From: Pseudomonas mendocina
Lineage (GTDB): Bacteria > Pseudomonadota > Gammaproteobacteria > Pseudomonadales > Pseudomonadaceae
NCBI GenBank assembly: GCA_037482215.1
Contig: CP148074.1
Location: 4,092,001 to 4,156,000, forward strand
Reading direction: 5' to 3'
Length of the DNA: 64,000 nt
Positions within the stretch are counted from its first letter, which is position 1. Each line of letters begins with the position of its first letter. The translations under genes and the position numbers were made by a program. The notes under the pieces are model-generated. The model was given only the letters and a program-made list of their open reading frames with translations, was not told the origin of the DNA and made no database searches. Below are positions 36,550-47,046 of this stretch, piece by piece.

Positions 36550-37992
36550 ATGGTCGCCGAAGCTACGTATCTGGAACAAAGCCTGCAGCAAAGCCAACAA
36601 CAAATCAGCCAGATGCAGAGCGCCTTTGCTCACCAGCGTCAGGCCTTTCAGGCCAACCCGATGCCCTCTGCCGAGCAGCGGATTCAGTGGCTCAACATGC
36701 TGCGCGACCAACTGCGCAGTGACCGCCAGGCGATCATTGATGCGATCTCTCAGGACTTCAGCAACCGCAGCGCTGATGAAACCCTGCTGGCCGAGTTGAT
36801 GCCCAGCTTGCACGGCATCCATTACGCCACCAAGCGCATTAAAAAGTGGATGAAGCCGTCTAAACGCAGCGTCGGCATGCAGTTTATGCCTGCGCAAGCC
36901 AAGGTGATTTACCAGCCGCTGGGCGTTGTGGGCGTGATTGTGCCGTGGAACTACCCGCTGTTTCTCGCCATCGGCCCACTGACCGGTGCCCTCGCTGCGG
37001 GCAACCGGGTGATGATCAAAATGAGCGAATCCACCCCGGCCACCTCACAGCTGATCAAGGACATGCTCGGCAAAATCTTCCCCGAAGACTTGGTCAGCGT
37101 GGTTCAGGGCGAAGCAGACGTAGGCGTCGCCTTCTCCAAACTGCCGTTTGACCACCTGCTATTCACCGGCGCCACCAGCATTGGCAAGCACGTAATGCGT
37201 GCGGCAGCCGACAACCTGACTCCGGTAACGCTGGAGCTGGGCGGCAAGTCCCCGGCAATTATCAGCGCCGATGTGCCGTTGGACCACGCCGCCGAGCGCA
37301 TTGCCTTCGGTAAAACCCTGAACGCAGGCCAGACCTGTGTGGCCCCGGACTACGTACTGTGCCCGCGTGATCGCGTAGACGGTTTCGTCGAAGCCTACCG
37401 CAAAGCGGTTTCCAGCTTTTTCCCGAAACTTACGGATAACCCGGACTACACCGCCATCATCAACGACCGTCAGCACGCCCGCCTGCAAAGCTACCTGCAG
37501 GACGCCGAAAGCAAAGGCGCAACGTTGATCCGGCTGTTCCCTGAAGGCCAGGGCCGTCGCCTGCCGCAAACTGTTCTGCTGAACGTAAACGACGATATGC
37601 GCATCATGCAGGAAGAAATTTTCGGCCCACTGCTACCCGTCATCCCCTACGACAAAATTGAAGACGCATTCGCCTACGTCGCCGAGCGCGACCGCCCGCT
37701 GGCGCTCTACTACTTCGGCTACGACAAGCAGGAGCAGCAACGCGTTCTGCACGAAACCCACTCCGGCGGCGTGTGCCTGAATGACACCCTGCTGCATGTG
37801 GCACAGGACGATATGCCATTTGGCGGCGTCGGCCCTTCCGGCATGGGCCATTACCACGGCCATGAGGGCTTCCTCACCTTCAGTAAAGCCAAAGGCGTGT
37901 TTATTAAACAAAGCTACAACGCCGCCAAGATGATCTACCCACCTTATGGTGGTTTTTTGCACAAGCTGGTCTACAAACTGTTTGTCCGCTGA
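36550..37992 (+). CDS. calB: Coniferyl-aldehyde-dehydrogenase-like ALDH
   Basis: A 480-residue NAD(P)-dependent aldehyde dehydrogenase with catalytic C263 (LNAGQTCVAPDYVL) and general base E229 (VTLELGGKSP). The hydrophobic/basic C-terminal tail (LHKLVYKLFVR) is typical of the membrane-associated class 3 type that includes coniferyl and fatty aldehyde dehydrogenases. It is the first gene of a group with a Tat lipoprotein and a GMC oxidoreductase, matching an alcohol-to-aldehyde-to-acid route. The true substrate is not determined by sequence; the gene symbol reflects the usual Pseudomonas annotation. Confidence 0.85.
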   Translation: MVAEATYLEQSLQQSQQQISQMQSAFAHQRQAFQANPMPSAEQRIQWLNMLRDQLRSDRQAIIDAISQDFSNRSADETLLAELMPSLHGIHYATKRIKKWMKPSKRSVGMQFMPAQAKVIYQPLGVVGVIVPWNYPLFLAIGPLTGALAAGNRVMIKMSESTPATSQLIKDMLGKIFPEDLVSVVQGEADVGVAFSKLPFDHLLFTGATSIGKHVMRAAADNLTPVTLELGGKSPAIISADVPLDHAAERIAFGKTLNAGQTCVAPDYVLCPRDRVDGFVEAYRKAVSSFFPKLTDNPDYTAIINDRQHARLQSYLQDAESKGATLIRLFPEGQGRRLPQTVLLNVNDDMRIMQEEIFGPLLPVIPYDKIEDAFAYVAERDRPLALYYFGYDKQEQQRVLHETHSGGVCLNDTLLHVAQDDMPFGGVGPSGMGHYHGHEGFLTFSKAKGVFIKQSYNAAKMIYPPYGGFLHKLVYKLFVR

Positions 37993-38000
37993 CTGATCCC

Positions 38001-38018
38001 GCCCCGGCCAGCCGGGGC
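38001..38018 (+). other. Hairpin after the aldehyde dehydrogenase gene
   Basis: Arms GCCCCGGC and GCCGGGGC around a CA loop, 8 nt after the stop codon. No T tract follows, so it is more likely an mRNA-stabilising or attenuating hairpin than a full terminator. Confidence 0.5.
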
Positions 38019-38045
38019 AACAGCCCACTCGGTGAAATTAATAAG

Positions 38046-38588
38046 ATGAAGACCGAACCTGACTCAGTCCACCTGTCCCGCCGCAGCCTGCTTAAAGTCG
38101 GCATGCTGGGAACCGCTCTGCTCGGCACCGCCGGCCTGACCGCGACGCTCACAGGCTGCTCCTCTGATACGCCACAGGCAGGCTATGCCGTATTGCGCGA
38201 ATCCGATCTGCCTTTTCTTCAGGCTCTGATACCTGTCGTCCTCGCCGGGGCTGTCGCGCCACAGCAGATGAAAGGCGCAATCAGCACCACACTGGAACAC
38301 CTCGACTACAGCCTCAACCACCTGTCTCCAGAGATGCGCAAACTCACCGTGCAGCTCTTTGACGTGCTGGCTCTGCCCATCACCCGCGGCCCACTGACTG
38401 GTATTTGGGGCAGTTGGAAAAACGCTTCGGCAGAGGATGTCTCCCGTTTTCTCAAACGCTGGGAAAACAGTTCCCTCAGCCTGTTGCAGATGGGGCACGC
38501 CTCGCTCCTGCAACTGGTGCTGATGAGTTGGTACAGCAACGAGGATGCCTGGGCTCATTGTGGCTATCCCGGCCCGCCCAAGATCTGA
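38046..38588 (+). CDS. Tat-exported lipoprotein, small partner of the GMC oxidoreductase
   Basis: A 180-residue protein with a twin-arginine signal (SRRSLLKVG, R12-R13) followed by a hydrophobic stretch ending in a lipobox LTGC (C38), so it should be exported folded by Tat and then lipidated. The mature part is helical and resembles the small subunits (gluconate 2-dehydrogenase subunit 3 type) that accompany GMC dehydrogenases. It lies directly before a GMC gene. It may help export or anchor that enzyme, which has no signal of its own. Confidence 0.78.
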   Translation: MKTEPDSVHLSRRSLLKVGMLGTALLGTAGLTATLTGCSSDTPQAGYAVLRESDLPFLQALIPVVLAGAVAPQQMKGAISTTLEHLDYSLNHLSPEMRKLTVQLFDVLALPITRGPLTGIWGSWKNASAEDVSRFLKRWENSSLSLLQMGHASLLQLVLMSWYSNEDAWAHCGYPGPPKI

Positions 38589-38661
38589 GCGTCAAATAAC
38601 GGCACTAACAATAGGTAAGCAGCAACGCCAATGAAGGCATCAAGCGTCCGAGGACAGAGCA

Positions 38662-40257
38662 ATGCCGGTACCCGATATATTCAAAGAAGGCCTAGCCCGC
38701 GGCTGGAAAACCTATGACGGTTCCAGCCTGACCGATGATCTGACCCTGGAGGCTGATGTCGCCATCGTCGGCAGTGGCGCCGGCGGCGGCACCACGGCGG
38801 AAATTCTCAGTGCCGCAGGCTACAAAGTGCTGATCATTGAGGAAGGCCCGCTAAAGACCAGCGACGACTTCAAGATGCACGAAGGCAAGGCCTACACCAG
38901 CCTGTACCAAGAAGGTATCGGACGCATGAGTAAAGATGGTGCCATCACCATCATGCAGGGCCGAGCGGTGGGGGGCACCACCCTGATCAACTGGACCTCC
39001 AGTTTCCGCACACCCGCACTCACCCTGGAACACTGGGCTAAAGAGCACAACGTTGTCGGCCACAGTGCCGAAGAGATGGCGCCCTGGTTCCAGCGAATGG
39101 AAGAGCGTCTTGGTGTCGCGCCGTGGATCATGCCGCCAAACCCGAATAATGATGTGATTCGTACTGGCTGCGAGAAATTGGGATACGAATGGGCGGTGAT
39201 CCCCCGCAACGTGCGCGGTTGCTGGAACCTCGGCTATTGCGGCATGGGTTGCCCGGTCAACGCCAAGCAATCCATGCTGGTCACCACCATACCCGCCACG
39301 CTGGAGAACAACGGCGAGCTGTTGTACCTGGCCCGAGCAGAAAAGCTCATCATTTCAGGCGATAAAGTCAGTGCCTTGGAATGCGTAGCCATGGATGATC
39401 GCAGTGTCGCCCCCAATGGCCGGAAAATCACCGTCAAGGCGAGGCATTACGTGCTCAGTGGTGGCGGTATCAACACCCCGGCGCTGCTAATGCGCTCGGA
39501 TGCCCCTGACCCGCACAAGCGAGCCGGTAAACGTACCTTCCTGCATACCGTTAACTTCTCAGCTGCGTTGTTTGAGCAGAAGATCAACCCGTTTTATGGC
39601 GCCCCACAGTCCATCTATTCGGATCACTTCCAGTGGAAGGATGGCCCAAGCGGAAAAATGTCCTACAAACTGGAAGTACCGCCACTGCATCCGGCGCTGG
39701 CGGCAACGTTACTGGGGCGTTTCGGTATCGACAATGCCCTGCGCATGGAACAGCTGCCCCACACCAACATGATGCTGGCACTGATGCGTGACGGCTTTCA
39801 CCCTGATAGTGCCGAGGGCACTGTAGAGCTGCGCAGCGATGGCACACCGGTGCTGGACTACCAGATGACCGACTACACCTGGGATGGCATTCGCCGCGCC
39901 TTCTACTCCATGGCAGAGATTCAATTTGCCGCCGGTGCTCAGCACGTCATGCCCATGCATGCCAATTCGCGCTACGTAAAAACCCTGGCAGAAGCAAAGT
40001 TTCTGATCGACAGCCTCAACCTTGAGCTATACAGCACCCGCTTGGGCAGTGCCCACGTCATGGGTGGCTGCGCCATGGGTGAAAAACCCAAACAAGCTGT
40101 CACCGACAGTCTGGGCCGTCACCATCAGCTCAGCAACCTGTCCATTCACGACGGTTCGCTATTCCCCACCAGCATCGGCGCCAACCCCCAACTGTCGATT
40201 TACGGACTGACGGCCAAATTGGCGACGAAACTCGCCGAACGCCTTAAAAGCGCCTGA
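38662..40257 (+). CDS. GMC family oxidoreductase (alcohol dehydrogenase type)
   Basis: A 531-residue FAD enzyme: N-terminal dinucleotide fold VAIVGSGAGGGTTAEILSAAG (residues ~33-53), GRAVGGTTLINW, and the C-terminal SAHVMGGCAMG with the catalytic histidine region and NPQLSIYGLTAK. A row of cysteines at about 186-198 (GCWNLGYCGMGC) is typical of the subgroup related to long-chain alcohol oxidases and gluconate dehydrogenases. It lacks a signal peptide; the preceding Tat lipoprotein suggests co-export as a complex. No cytochrome c subunit is next to it. Confidence 0.88.
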   Translation: MPVPDIFKEGLARGWKTYDGSSLTDDLTLEADVAIVGSGAGGGTTAEILSAAGYKVLIIEEGPLKTSDDFKMHEGKAYTSLYQEGIGRMSKDGAITIMQGRAVGGTTLINWTSSFRTPALTLEHWAKEHNVVGHSAEEMAPWFQRMEERLGVAPWIMPPNPNNDVIRTGCEKLGYEWAVIPRNVRGCWNLGYCGMGCPVNAKQSMLVTTIPATLENNGELLYLARAEKLIISGDKVSALECVAMDDRSVAPNGRKITVKARHYVLSGGGINTPALLMRSDAPDPHKRAGKRTFLHTVNFSAALFEQKINPFYGAPQSIYSDHFQWKDGPSGKMSYKLEVPPLHPALAATLLGRFGIDNALRMEQLPHTNMMLALMRDGFHPDSAEGTVELRSDGTPVLDYQMTDYTWDGIRRAFYSMAEIQFAAGAQHVMPMHANSRYVKTLAEAKFLIDSLNLELYSTRLGSAHVMGGCAMGEKPKQAVTDSLGRHHQLSNLSIHDGSLFPTSIGANPQLSIYGLTAKLATKLAERLKSA

Positions 40258-40860
<603 letters not shown>

Positions 40861-40904
40861 GCTTTCAAACGCTGGGCTGATCAACCTGAGGGTTTTCAGC
40901 CTGA

Positions 40905-41264
<360 letters not shown>

Positions 41265-41274
41265 TCATCCCCAT

Positions 41275-41323
41275 GGCGGGCTACGCTGAAGGTGTCTGAA
41301 GTCCCAACCAGACACCTCCCGCC
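41275..41323 (+). terminator. Compound hairpin after the ferredoxin gene
   Basis: Outer arms GGCGGG (41275-41280) and CCCGCC (41318-41323), inner arms GGTGTCTG (41291-41298) and CAGACACC (41309-41316). It lies 10 nt past the stop codon. It is followed by a mixed C/T stretch and is probably a terminator. Confidence 0.55.
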
Positions 41324-41358
41324 CTACTTTCAGCTTTCGCTACGTAGAGGTCTGACGT

Positions 41359-43032
41359 ATGCGCCTTATGCCCCGCCGTATTTTCACCGCCTTCATCCTG
41401 CTCTGCACCCTCAATGCCTATGCAGCCAGCTATCCAGCCAAGACAGCTATCGCCACCGCCCATCCGGCTGCGACCGTAGCAGGCTTGGAGACCATCGCCC
41501 AAGGCGGTAATGCCTTCGATGCAGCCATCGCCATCAGTGCAGCCTTGGCCGTAGTAGAACCCTATGGATCAGGCCTTGGGGGTGGCGGATTTTTTCCGTT
41601 GCGTAAAGCTGGCGACAAGCCGGACTACCGTTTCATCGACGCCCGCGAACGTGCACCAGCCGCTGCCCATGCAGCCCTGTATCAGGTGAACGGCAAGGTG
41701 GTTCCAGAGCTGTCCCTGAACGGCGCCCTGGCGGCCGCCATTCCTGGCTTGCCTGCCGGGCTGGTGGAGTTGGCGCAGCGTTATGGACGCCTGCCCCTGC
41801 GCGATTCGCTGGCCCCGGCTATCCGACTGGCTCGCAGCGGCGTGAGCATCGACCGGGTGTATATCGAACGCGCACAGTGGCGCCTTGAGGCAATGCGTAA
41901 GGACAAAGAGACCGCACGCATTTTCCTCAACAACGGCGAAGTGCCCGAAGAACTCGCCCTGTTCCGCCAGCCAGAACTGGCCCGTACCCTTGAGCAATTA
42001 GGCGAACAAGGCTTTAAAGGCTTTTACAGCGGAGAAGTGGCTCGCAAGCTGGTCGATAGCGTGCGCGCGGCCGGTGGTGTCTGGACCCTTCAGGATTTAG
42101 CTGACTACCGGGCTGTTGAGCGCCAGCCGCTGCGGGTGAGCCTAGACCACAGCCGTGAGCTAATCACCGCTCCGCCCCCCTCAGCGGGCGGCATCGCCGT
42201 TGCCCAAAGCCTACTGATGCTGCAACAACTCCCCTGGCAACAAGGCACGCAGGTGCAACGCACCCACTTGGTCGTCGAAACCTTGCGCCGTGCCTATCGC
42301 GACCGTGGACTACTGGGCGACCCGGACTTTATCCGCAATCCAGTTGCTCAATTGCTGGCCCCGGAACACCTCAGTGCTCTGGTCAACTCCATTGATCCGG
42401 CCAAAGCCACCCCCAGCAGCAGTCTGCCGCCCAGCCCTGCCTGGCATGAAGGGGACCACACCACCCACTTCAGCGTCTTAGATGCAGACGGCAACGCCGT
42501 CGCCGCCACGCTCTCGGTCAACTTGCCGTTCGGTGCAGCGTTTACCGTCCCCGGCACCGGCTTATTACTGAATAACGAGATGGACGATTTCGCCGCCGAC
42601 GTGCAAGGCAGCAACGCCTACGGATTAAGCGGCAGCCAGGCCAATAGTGTGGCCGCAGGTAAGCGCCCGCTGTCGAGTATGACGCCGAGCTTTATCGAAA
42701 GCCCCGAGGAATTGGTCAGTTTTGGCACGCCCGGCGGTAGCCGCATTCCCAGCATGGTGCTGCTGGCCATGCTGGAATACCTGGATAACCAGCCCATCGC
42801 ACGTTGGCCCGCCGTTGCCCGCTATCATCACCAGTACAAGCCCGATGTAATTGAGTACGAGCCCGGCGCCTTCAGCCCGCAGCAAATCCGTGAACTGGAG
42901 GGACTCGGGCATCAGCTCAAAGCCACCAACCGCCCTTATGGCAACCATCAAGTGCTGCGCTGGAACAAGCTCAAGCAAACCCTCGAAGCGGCCAGCGACC
43001 CTCGTGGAATTGGACTGGCTGAGCCGCACTAA
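41359..43032 (+). CDS. ggt: Gamma-glutamyltransferase precursor
   Basis: A 557-residue periplasmic Ntn-hydrolase precursor with a signal peptide (cut near residue 23). The autoprocessing site is T368 in GDHTTHFSVLDADGNAV; the threonine becomes the N-terminus and nucleophile of the small subunit. The glycine-rich EPYGSGLGGGGFF and KRPLSSMTPSF segments are as expected. It cleaves the gamma-glutamyl bond of glutathione and related compounds. It is convergent with the Na/Pi-type transporter. Confidence 0.94.
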   Translation: MRLMPRRIFTAFILLCTLNAYAASYPAKTAIATAHPAATVAGLETIAQGGNAFDAAIAISAALAVVEPYGSGLGGGGFFPLRKAGDKPDYRFIDARERAPAAAHAALYQVNGKVVPELSLNGALAAAIPGLPAGLVELAQRYGRLPLRDSLAPAIRLARSGVSIDRVYIERAQWRLEAMRKDKETARIFLNNGEVPEELALFRQPELARTLEQLGEQGFKGFYSGEVARKLVDSVRAAGGVWTLQDLADYRAVERQPLRVSLDHSRELITAPPPSAGGIAVAQSLLMLQQLPWQQGTQVQRTHLVVETLRRAYRDRGLLGDPDFIRNPVAQLLAPEHLSALVNSIDPAKATPSSSLPPSPAWHEGDHTTHFSVLDADGNAVAATLSVNLPFGAAFTVPGTGLLLNNEMDDFAADVQGSNAYGLSGSQANSVAAGKRPLSSMTPSFIESPEELVSFGTPGGSRIPSMVLLAMLEYLDNQPIARWPAVARYHHQYKPDVIEYEPGAFSPQQIRELEGLGHQLKATNRPYGNHQVLRWNKLKQTLEAASDPRGIGLAEPH

Positions 43033-43035
43033 GCA

Positions 43036-44865
43036 TCAGTTCAGCTCAATCAGCGGGCCGCCTTCGTTAAGCATCTGCCGTAGCGAGCGGAATTGCTCAT
43101 TGCCTTCGCCCTGGCTGAGCATCAGCACGTTGCGCAGGCTCTGGGTGATACGGCTGGTGTAGCCCAAATCATTCATCAACGAACTGGCATGCTGCCCGGT
43201 CAGCCGCTGCTCACGTACGTCTGCGAAAAGGCGCTGACGGAAGCGGCTATCGAACTCTGCCGCCATCTCATCAAACAGCTCCAGGCGTTCATTCCAGGCC
43301 TGTTCAGGCAAATCCATACGACCCAGCTCGCGGACCTCGTGCAACACACTCAACAAGTGAGCACGTAACTCAACGTACGCTTGGCGCGGAGCGCCCGGCT
43401 CGTCTCTCAGGTAACGGCTGAGGTTCTTTTGCAAATGTTTGGCGTCTTTGACCGCATCCACCAGTTGCAAAGCAGCCAACTGGCAGCTCACCCAGAAGCG
43501 TTGGTGATCCTCATCCAGATTAACTTCTAGGCGTCCCATAAAGCCCAGCAAATCGCCATAAACACCCTTGATATGACGCTGATAGAGTTGCTCGGCGTCC
43601 AGGGCATGAGGTTCCGGCGCAGCAGTCAACGCGCTGCGGTCGGGGTGATCACGGTTGAGCAACTCGACCGGCAGATAAAGCGCGTGGCAGATCACTTCAA
43701 GACTCAGTCGGCCCAGGTGTTGTAACTCCTGCACAACGGCCTGAGCCGCCGTATCGGCACTGGCCAAGGCGTTCTCATCTAGGTAGCGGGCCGTGGTCAC
43801 CGGCATATCTGGTGTGGACTTTTCCACAGGCATCACGATTTCGCTGATCAACACCGCCGGCTCAACTGGATCCGGCAACCAGCGCACCAAACGTGTCGCC
43901 AGTTGTTTCTGCCAAGGCCAGAACAATACGACGCCCATGGCATTGAACAGGGTGTGGAACATCGCCAGTTGAATCAGGCTGTTGTCTGCAAGCCCCAGCG
44001 GCTCAGCAAGTGCATGCACCAGCCAGGTCAGCGGGGTGAGCAAAATAAAGGCCAGGACACCGGTCAGCACATTGAACAGCACGTGAGCCAGCGCCAGCCG
44101 CTGCCCACTGCGATTGCCCCCCATGGCGCCCACAAAGGCGGTGCTGACACTGCTGCCGATATTAGCCCCGATGGCCAGCGCCAGGCCCTGATCCAACTGG
44201 ACCTGCCCACCGGCCAATGCCGCCAAGGTCAACATCAACGTGGCATGACTGGACTGCAGCACCACGGTCAGCAACATGCCGATAGTGGCAAACATCAGAC
44301 TGCCCATCAGCCCGGGCAGCTGGTATTCGGTCATATCAAAGCCTTCACCGAAACTGGTGAAACCCTCTTTGATCTGGTCGATACCCAGGAAGATAAAGGC
44401 AATGCCCAACACGATGCGCCCGGCGGCTTTGCTCTTGGGCCCGTTGAACCCCGCCACCACGCCCAGCACCAGCAGCGGCAGCGCTAAGGGGCTCAGGCTG
44501 AAGTTCTGCCCAGCCATCGCCAAGAGCCAAATCCCGCTGGTTGCACCGAGGTTGGCCCCTAAAAGAATGGCAATGCCGCCCGCCAACTGGATCAAACCGG
44601 TACTGATAAACGCAATGGTCAACAGCGAAACCAGCGTGCTGGACTGAAGCAGAAAGGTGCCAAATACACCAAACATCATGCCCTTGAACGGTGTGGCGGT
44701 ACTTTTCGCCAACAACTGTTCCAGCTTGCCACCTGCCAGCTGTCGTAGCCCCTCTTCAAGGCACTGCATACCAAACAGAAACAAGGCTAAACCGGCGCAC
44801 AACTGCACCCAGCTCTCACTGAACCAAAAACTAACGGCCAGCGCTAAAAGTATAACGATCCACAC
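43036..44865 (-). CDS. Na/Pi cotransporter family protein with PhoU-like C-terminus
   Basis: A 609-residue membrane protein. The N-terminal half holds two inverted PNaS repeats with QSS motifs (LLQSSTLVSLLTIAF near residue 54 and VLQSSHATLMLTLAAL near residue 201), and ends at about residue 330. A cytoplasmic helical, PhoU-like half (about 360-600) follows. Homologues are predicted sodium-phosphate symporters; some act in phosphate homeostasis or export. Start at 44865 follows the family N-terminus. Convergent with ggt. Confidence 0.88.
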   Translation of the reverse strand: MWIVILLALAVSFWFSESWVQLCAGLALFLFGMQCLEEGLRQLAGGKLEQLLAKSTATPFKGMMFGVFGTFLLQSSTLVSLLTIAFISTGLIQLAGGIAILLGANLGATSGIWLLAMAGQNFSLSPLALPLLVLGVVAGFNGPKSKAAGRIVLGIAFIFLGIDQIKEGFTSFGEGFDMTEYQLPGLMGSLMFATIGMLLTVVLQSSHATLMLTLAALAGGQVQLDQGLALAIGANIGSSVSTAFVGAMGGNRSGQRLALAHVLFNVLTGVLAFILLTPLTWLVHALAEPLGLADNSLIQLAMFHTLFNAMGVVLFWPWQKQLATRLVRWLPDPVEPAVLISEIVMPVEKSTPDMPVTTARYLDENALASADTAAQAVVQELQHLGRLSLEVICHALYLPVELLNRDHPDRSALTAAPEPHALDAEQLYQRHIKGVYGDLLGFMGRLEVNLDEDHQRFWVSCQLAALQLVDAVKDAKHLQKNLSRYLRDEPGAPRQAYVELRAHLLSVLHEVRELGRMDLPEQAWNERLELFDEMAAEFDSRFRQRLFADVREQRLTGQHASSLMNDLGYTSRITQSLRNVLMLSQGEGNEQFRSLRQMLNEGGPLIELN

Positions 44866-44932
44866 GGCAGGTCAGAACCACTACTAAAAAATACAGCGGC
44901 CAACTATCTGAATAATTGATTGCGGAGACAGG

Positions 44933-44961
44933 ATGCCTCCTGGCGTGCCAAGGCGAGGCAT
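44933..44961. other. Hairpin upstream of the Na/Pi transporter gene
   Basis: Arms ATGCCTC (44933-44939) and GAGGCAT (44955-44961), with an inner pair TGGC/GCCA. It lies in the 178-bp gap between two minus-strand genes and could be a terminator of the small exported protein gene or a leader element of the transporter gene. No T tract is seen. Confidence 0.45.
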
Positions 44962-45043
44962 AACAGTACGAATAAGCCTTCACGTGATGTGGAGGCTGCC
45001 GTGCTGCATCAAACCCTCGCCTGTGCGTAGGTTATCTGCTGAA

Positions 45044-45382
45044 TCAGTCGCGCTTATAACCTGAGGTGGTGCAGCCTAGGCAACGAACAAACGCTGCAGC
45101 GCCTGGCTCAACGATAAACGCATTGGCAGCTTCTTTGATGTTACCGCCACCGGCCGAAAACGGCAGGGTCACGACGAACAGCCCCACACCAACAGCACTG
45201 GCTGCAATCAGCAGCGGGCGGGCGATCAGCAGGTCAGCAGTCATGGCAAAGGCTTTGGGCGTCTCGACCTGATAAACAGGATCGCCACTCACATTCTCAG
45301 ACGCAGCATTAGCGTGAACCGGCAGCGCCATCAGGCCAGTGGTCAACGCCAGAGCAACAGCGGTTGTACGGAACAGGTTCAT
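45044..45382 (-). CDS. Small exported/membrane protein of unknown function
   Basis: A 112-residue protein with a signal peptide ([26 protein letters not shown], cut near residue 26). The mature part has one long hydrophobic stretch (about 50-75) and a C-terminal end with a CLGC pair. Small proteins of this kind are common in Pseudomonas, sometimes labelled multidrug transporter without evidence. I do not assign a function. Start at 45382 is preceded by AAAAAGGA; the frame extends to 45427 but that part precedes the ribosome site. Confidence 0.75.
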   Translation of the reverse strand: MNLFRTTAVALALTTGLMALPVHANAASENVSGDPVYQVETPKAFAMTADLLIARPLLIAASAVGVGLFVVTLPFSAGGGNIKEAANAFIVEPGAAAFVRCLGCTTSGYKRD

Positions 45383-45440
45383 GGAGCAGTCCTTTTTAAG
45401 TGTTATTAGACGATTAGCAGACGGCATGAAGTGTAACTAT

Positions 45441-45476
45441 AACAGCGCACAGGTAAATAATAGTCTGTGCACTGTT
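45441..45476 (-). terminator. Hairpin at the end of the acyltransferase gene
   Basis: Arms AACAGCGCACAG (45441-45452) and CTGTGCACTGTT (45465-45476) with one mismatch and an A/T-rich loop. The right arm overlaps the acyltransferase stop codon at 45475-45477. It is likely to end that transcript on the minus strand. Confidence 0.55.
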
Positions 45477-46053
45477 ACTCACCGTGAAATGCATACTCAG
45501 GCTTTTTCGGTACATAGGCCCGATAAAAACTGAAGATTTCCTTAAAGTCAGCCTCTGTATTACCGGTCGGGTAAAAGGCCGGCCCCAAAACAATACGCTT
45601 GTTTTTATAATCCAGTGCCCCTAAAACAAACGGGACACCCGCTCCCATCGCAATATGGTAGAAGCCCATTTTCCAGCGTTCGACTTTCTTGCGCGTGCCC
45701 TCTGGCGACAGCACTAGCACAAACTGACGATGCTCATTAAAGGCCTGCACCGCCTGTTCAACAGTATTACCTTGCCGCTCACGGCGGATAGCAATACCGC
45801 CCCAGCGCTGCAAAATACCCTGAAATGGCCAACGAAAAATCGTATGTTTTCCAAACCAACGCGCATTAAGGCGCAAGACAAACTTGGCTGCGATAAATAA
45901 AACGAAATCCCAGTTCGATGTGTGATGCGCACCGATGACAATAAACTTGTCGAGTTTTGGCAACTCGCCTTCGATACGCCAGCCCATAAGTTTCATGACC
46001 ATATGGCCAATCCCCTCAACCAGACGGTTGCGGGGCAAGTAATTACCAGACAT
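45475..46053 (-). CDS. 1-acylglycerol-3-phosphate acyltransferase-like protein
   Basis: A 192-residue PlsC-family acyltransferase with the HxxxxD catalytic motif (HHTSNWDF near residue 38), the EGTRKK motif near residue 120 and a third PFVLGALDYKNKRI segment. It should transfer an acyl chain to a lysophosphatidic-type acceptor at the membrane; exact substrate unknown. The visible A/T content looks higher than in neighbouring genes, so later acquisition is possible. Start at 46053 by family alignment. Confidence 0.85.
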   Translation of the reverse strand: MSGNYLPRNRLVEGIGHMVMKLMGWRIEGELPKLDKFIVIGAHHTSNWDFVLFIAAKFVLRLNARWFGKHTIFRWPFQGILQRWGGIAIRRERQGNTVEQAVQAFNEHRQFVLVLSPEGTRKKVERWKMGFYHIAMGAGVPFVLGALDYKNKRIVLGPAFYPTGNTEADFKEIFSFYRAYVPKKPEYAFHGE

Positions 46054-46179
46054 CTTTACCTCTGTTCTTTTTATCAGGCTCTGGCTGGCAGACCTGTGAC
46101 TGATCATCTCTAGTTATTAGCCAGTCCCTAATCTGGCTGTGCTCTTGTATGCGGCAGTGATTATCACGCCCTCAATGAT

Positions 46180-46992
46180 TCAGCGCTGACACCGTGGACA
46201 GTACACACTGGCGCGCTGTCCTAGTTTTACCTCACGCAAAGTGCTGCCACAGGTTTTACAGAACTCGCCGCCCCGGCCGTAAACATACAACTCCTGTTGG
46301 AAGTACCCCGGCTGTCCATCGCCACCGACAAAGTCACGCAGAGTCGTACCGCCACGCTCAATGGCGATGGCCAGTATGCGTTTGATGTGCTCGGCCAATT
46401 TCAAGTAGCGAGCCCTGGAGACCGAACCGGCCTCGCGGCGTGGATCAATCCCCGCCGCAAACAGCGCTTCCGTTGCATAGATATTGCCGACCCCAACCAC
46501 CACAGCGTTATCCATGATGAAAGGCTTGATCGCCATCACCCGGCCACGGGACATCTGGAATAAACGTTCCCCATCAAACGCCCCGGTCAGAGGCTCTGGG
46601 CCTAGCTTGCTCAGCAACTCGTGCTCGTAAGGGTTACTGCTCCAGAGCATCGCTCCAAAGCGGCGTGGGTCGGTGTAGCGCAAGGCCATGCCCGACTCCA
46701 GCTCGATATCCACATGCTCGTGCTTAGCCGCAGGCAACCCACTCTCGACCAGTCGCAGACTGCCAGACATGCCTAAGTGGGCAATCAGACACCCACTCTC
46801 AGCCTTGATCAACAGGTATTTGGCACGCCGCTCCACTGAAACAATATGCTGCCCCGACAGGCGCACATCCAAGTCTTCAGGAATCGGCCAGCGCAGGCGC
46901 CGCTCGCGTACAACCACCCGGCTGACGCGCTGTCCCTTCAGATAAGGTTCAATACCCCGGCGGGTCGTTTCAACTTCTGGTAGTTCTGGCAT
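46180..46992 (-). CDS. mutM: Formamidopyrimidine-DNA glycosylase MutM
   Basis: MutM (Fpg) removes 8-oxoguanine and cleaves the abasic site. The 270-residue protein starts [16 protein letters not shown], with the catalytic N-terminal Pro2-Glu3, has the Lys-containing DNA-contact loop K56-like region ([10 protein letters not shown]), a helix-two-turn-helix, and a C-terminal zinc finger with four cysteines (CKTCGST ... YCPRCQR). Conserved chromosomal gene; the block to its right is accessory. Confidence 0.96.
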   Translation of the reverse strand: MPELPEVETTRRGIEPYLKGQRVSRVVVRERRLRWPIPEDLDVRLSGQHIVSVERRAKYLLIKAESGCLIAHLGMSGSLRLVESGLPAAKHEHVDIELESGMALRYTDPRRFGAMLWSSNPYEHELLSKLGPEPLTGAFDGERLFQMSRGRVMAIKPFIMDNAVVVGVGNIYATEALFAAGIDPRREAGSVSRARYLKLAEHIKRILAIAIERGGTTLRDFVGGDGQPGYFQQELYVYGRGGEFCKTCGSTLREVKLGQRASVYCPRCQR

Positions 46993-47046
46993 GACAGCAA
47001 TTCAACGGTTTAAACAGAGCGACACCTTAGCAGGAATGCACAGCAA

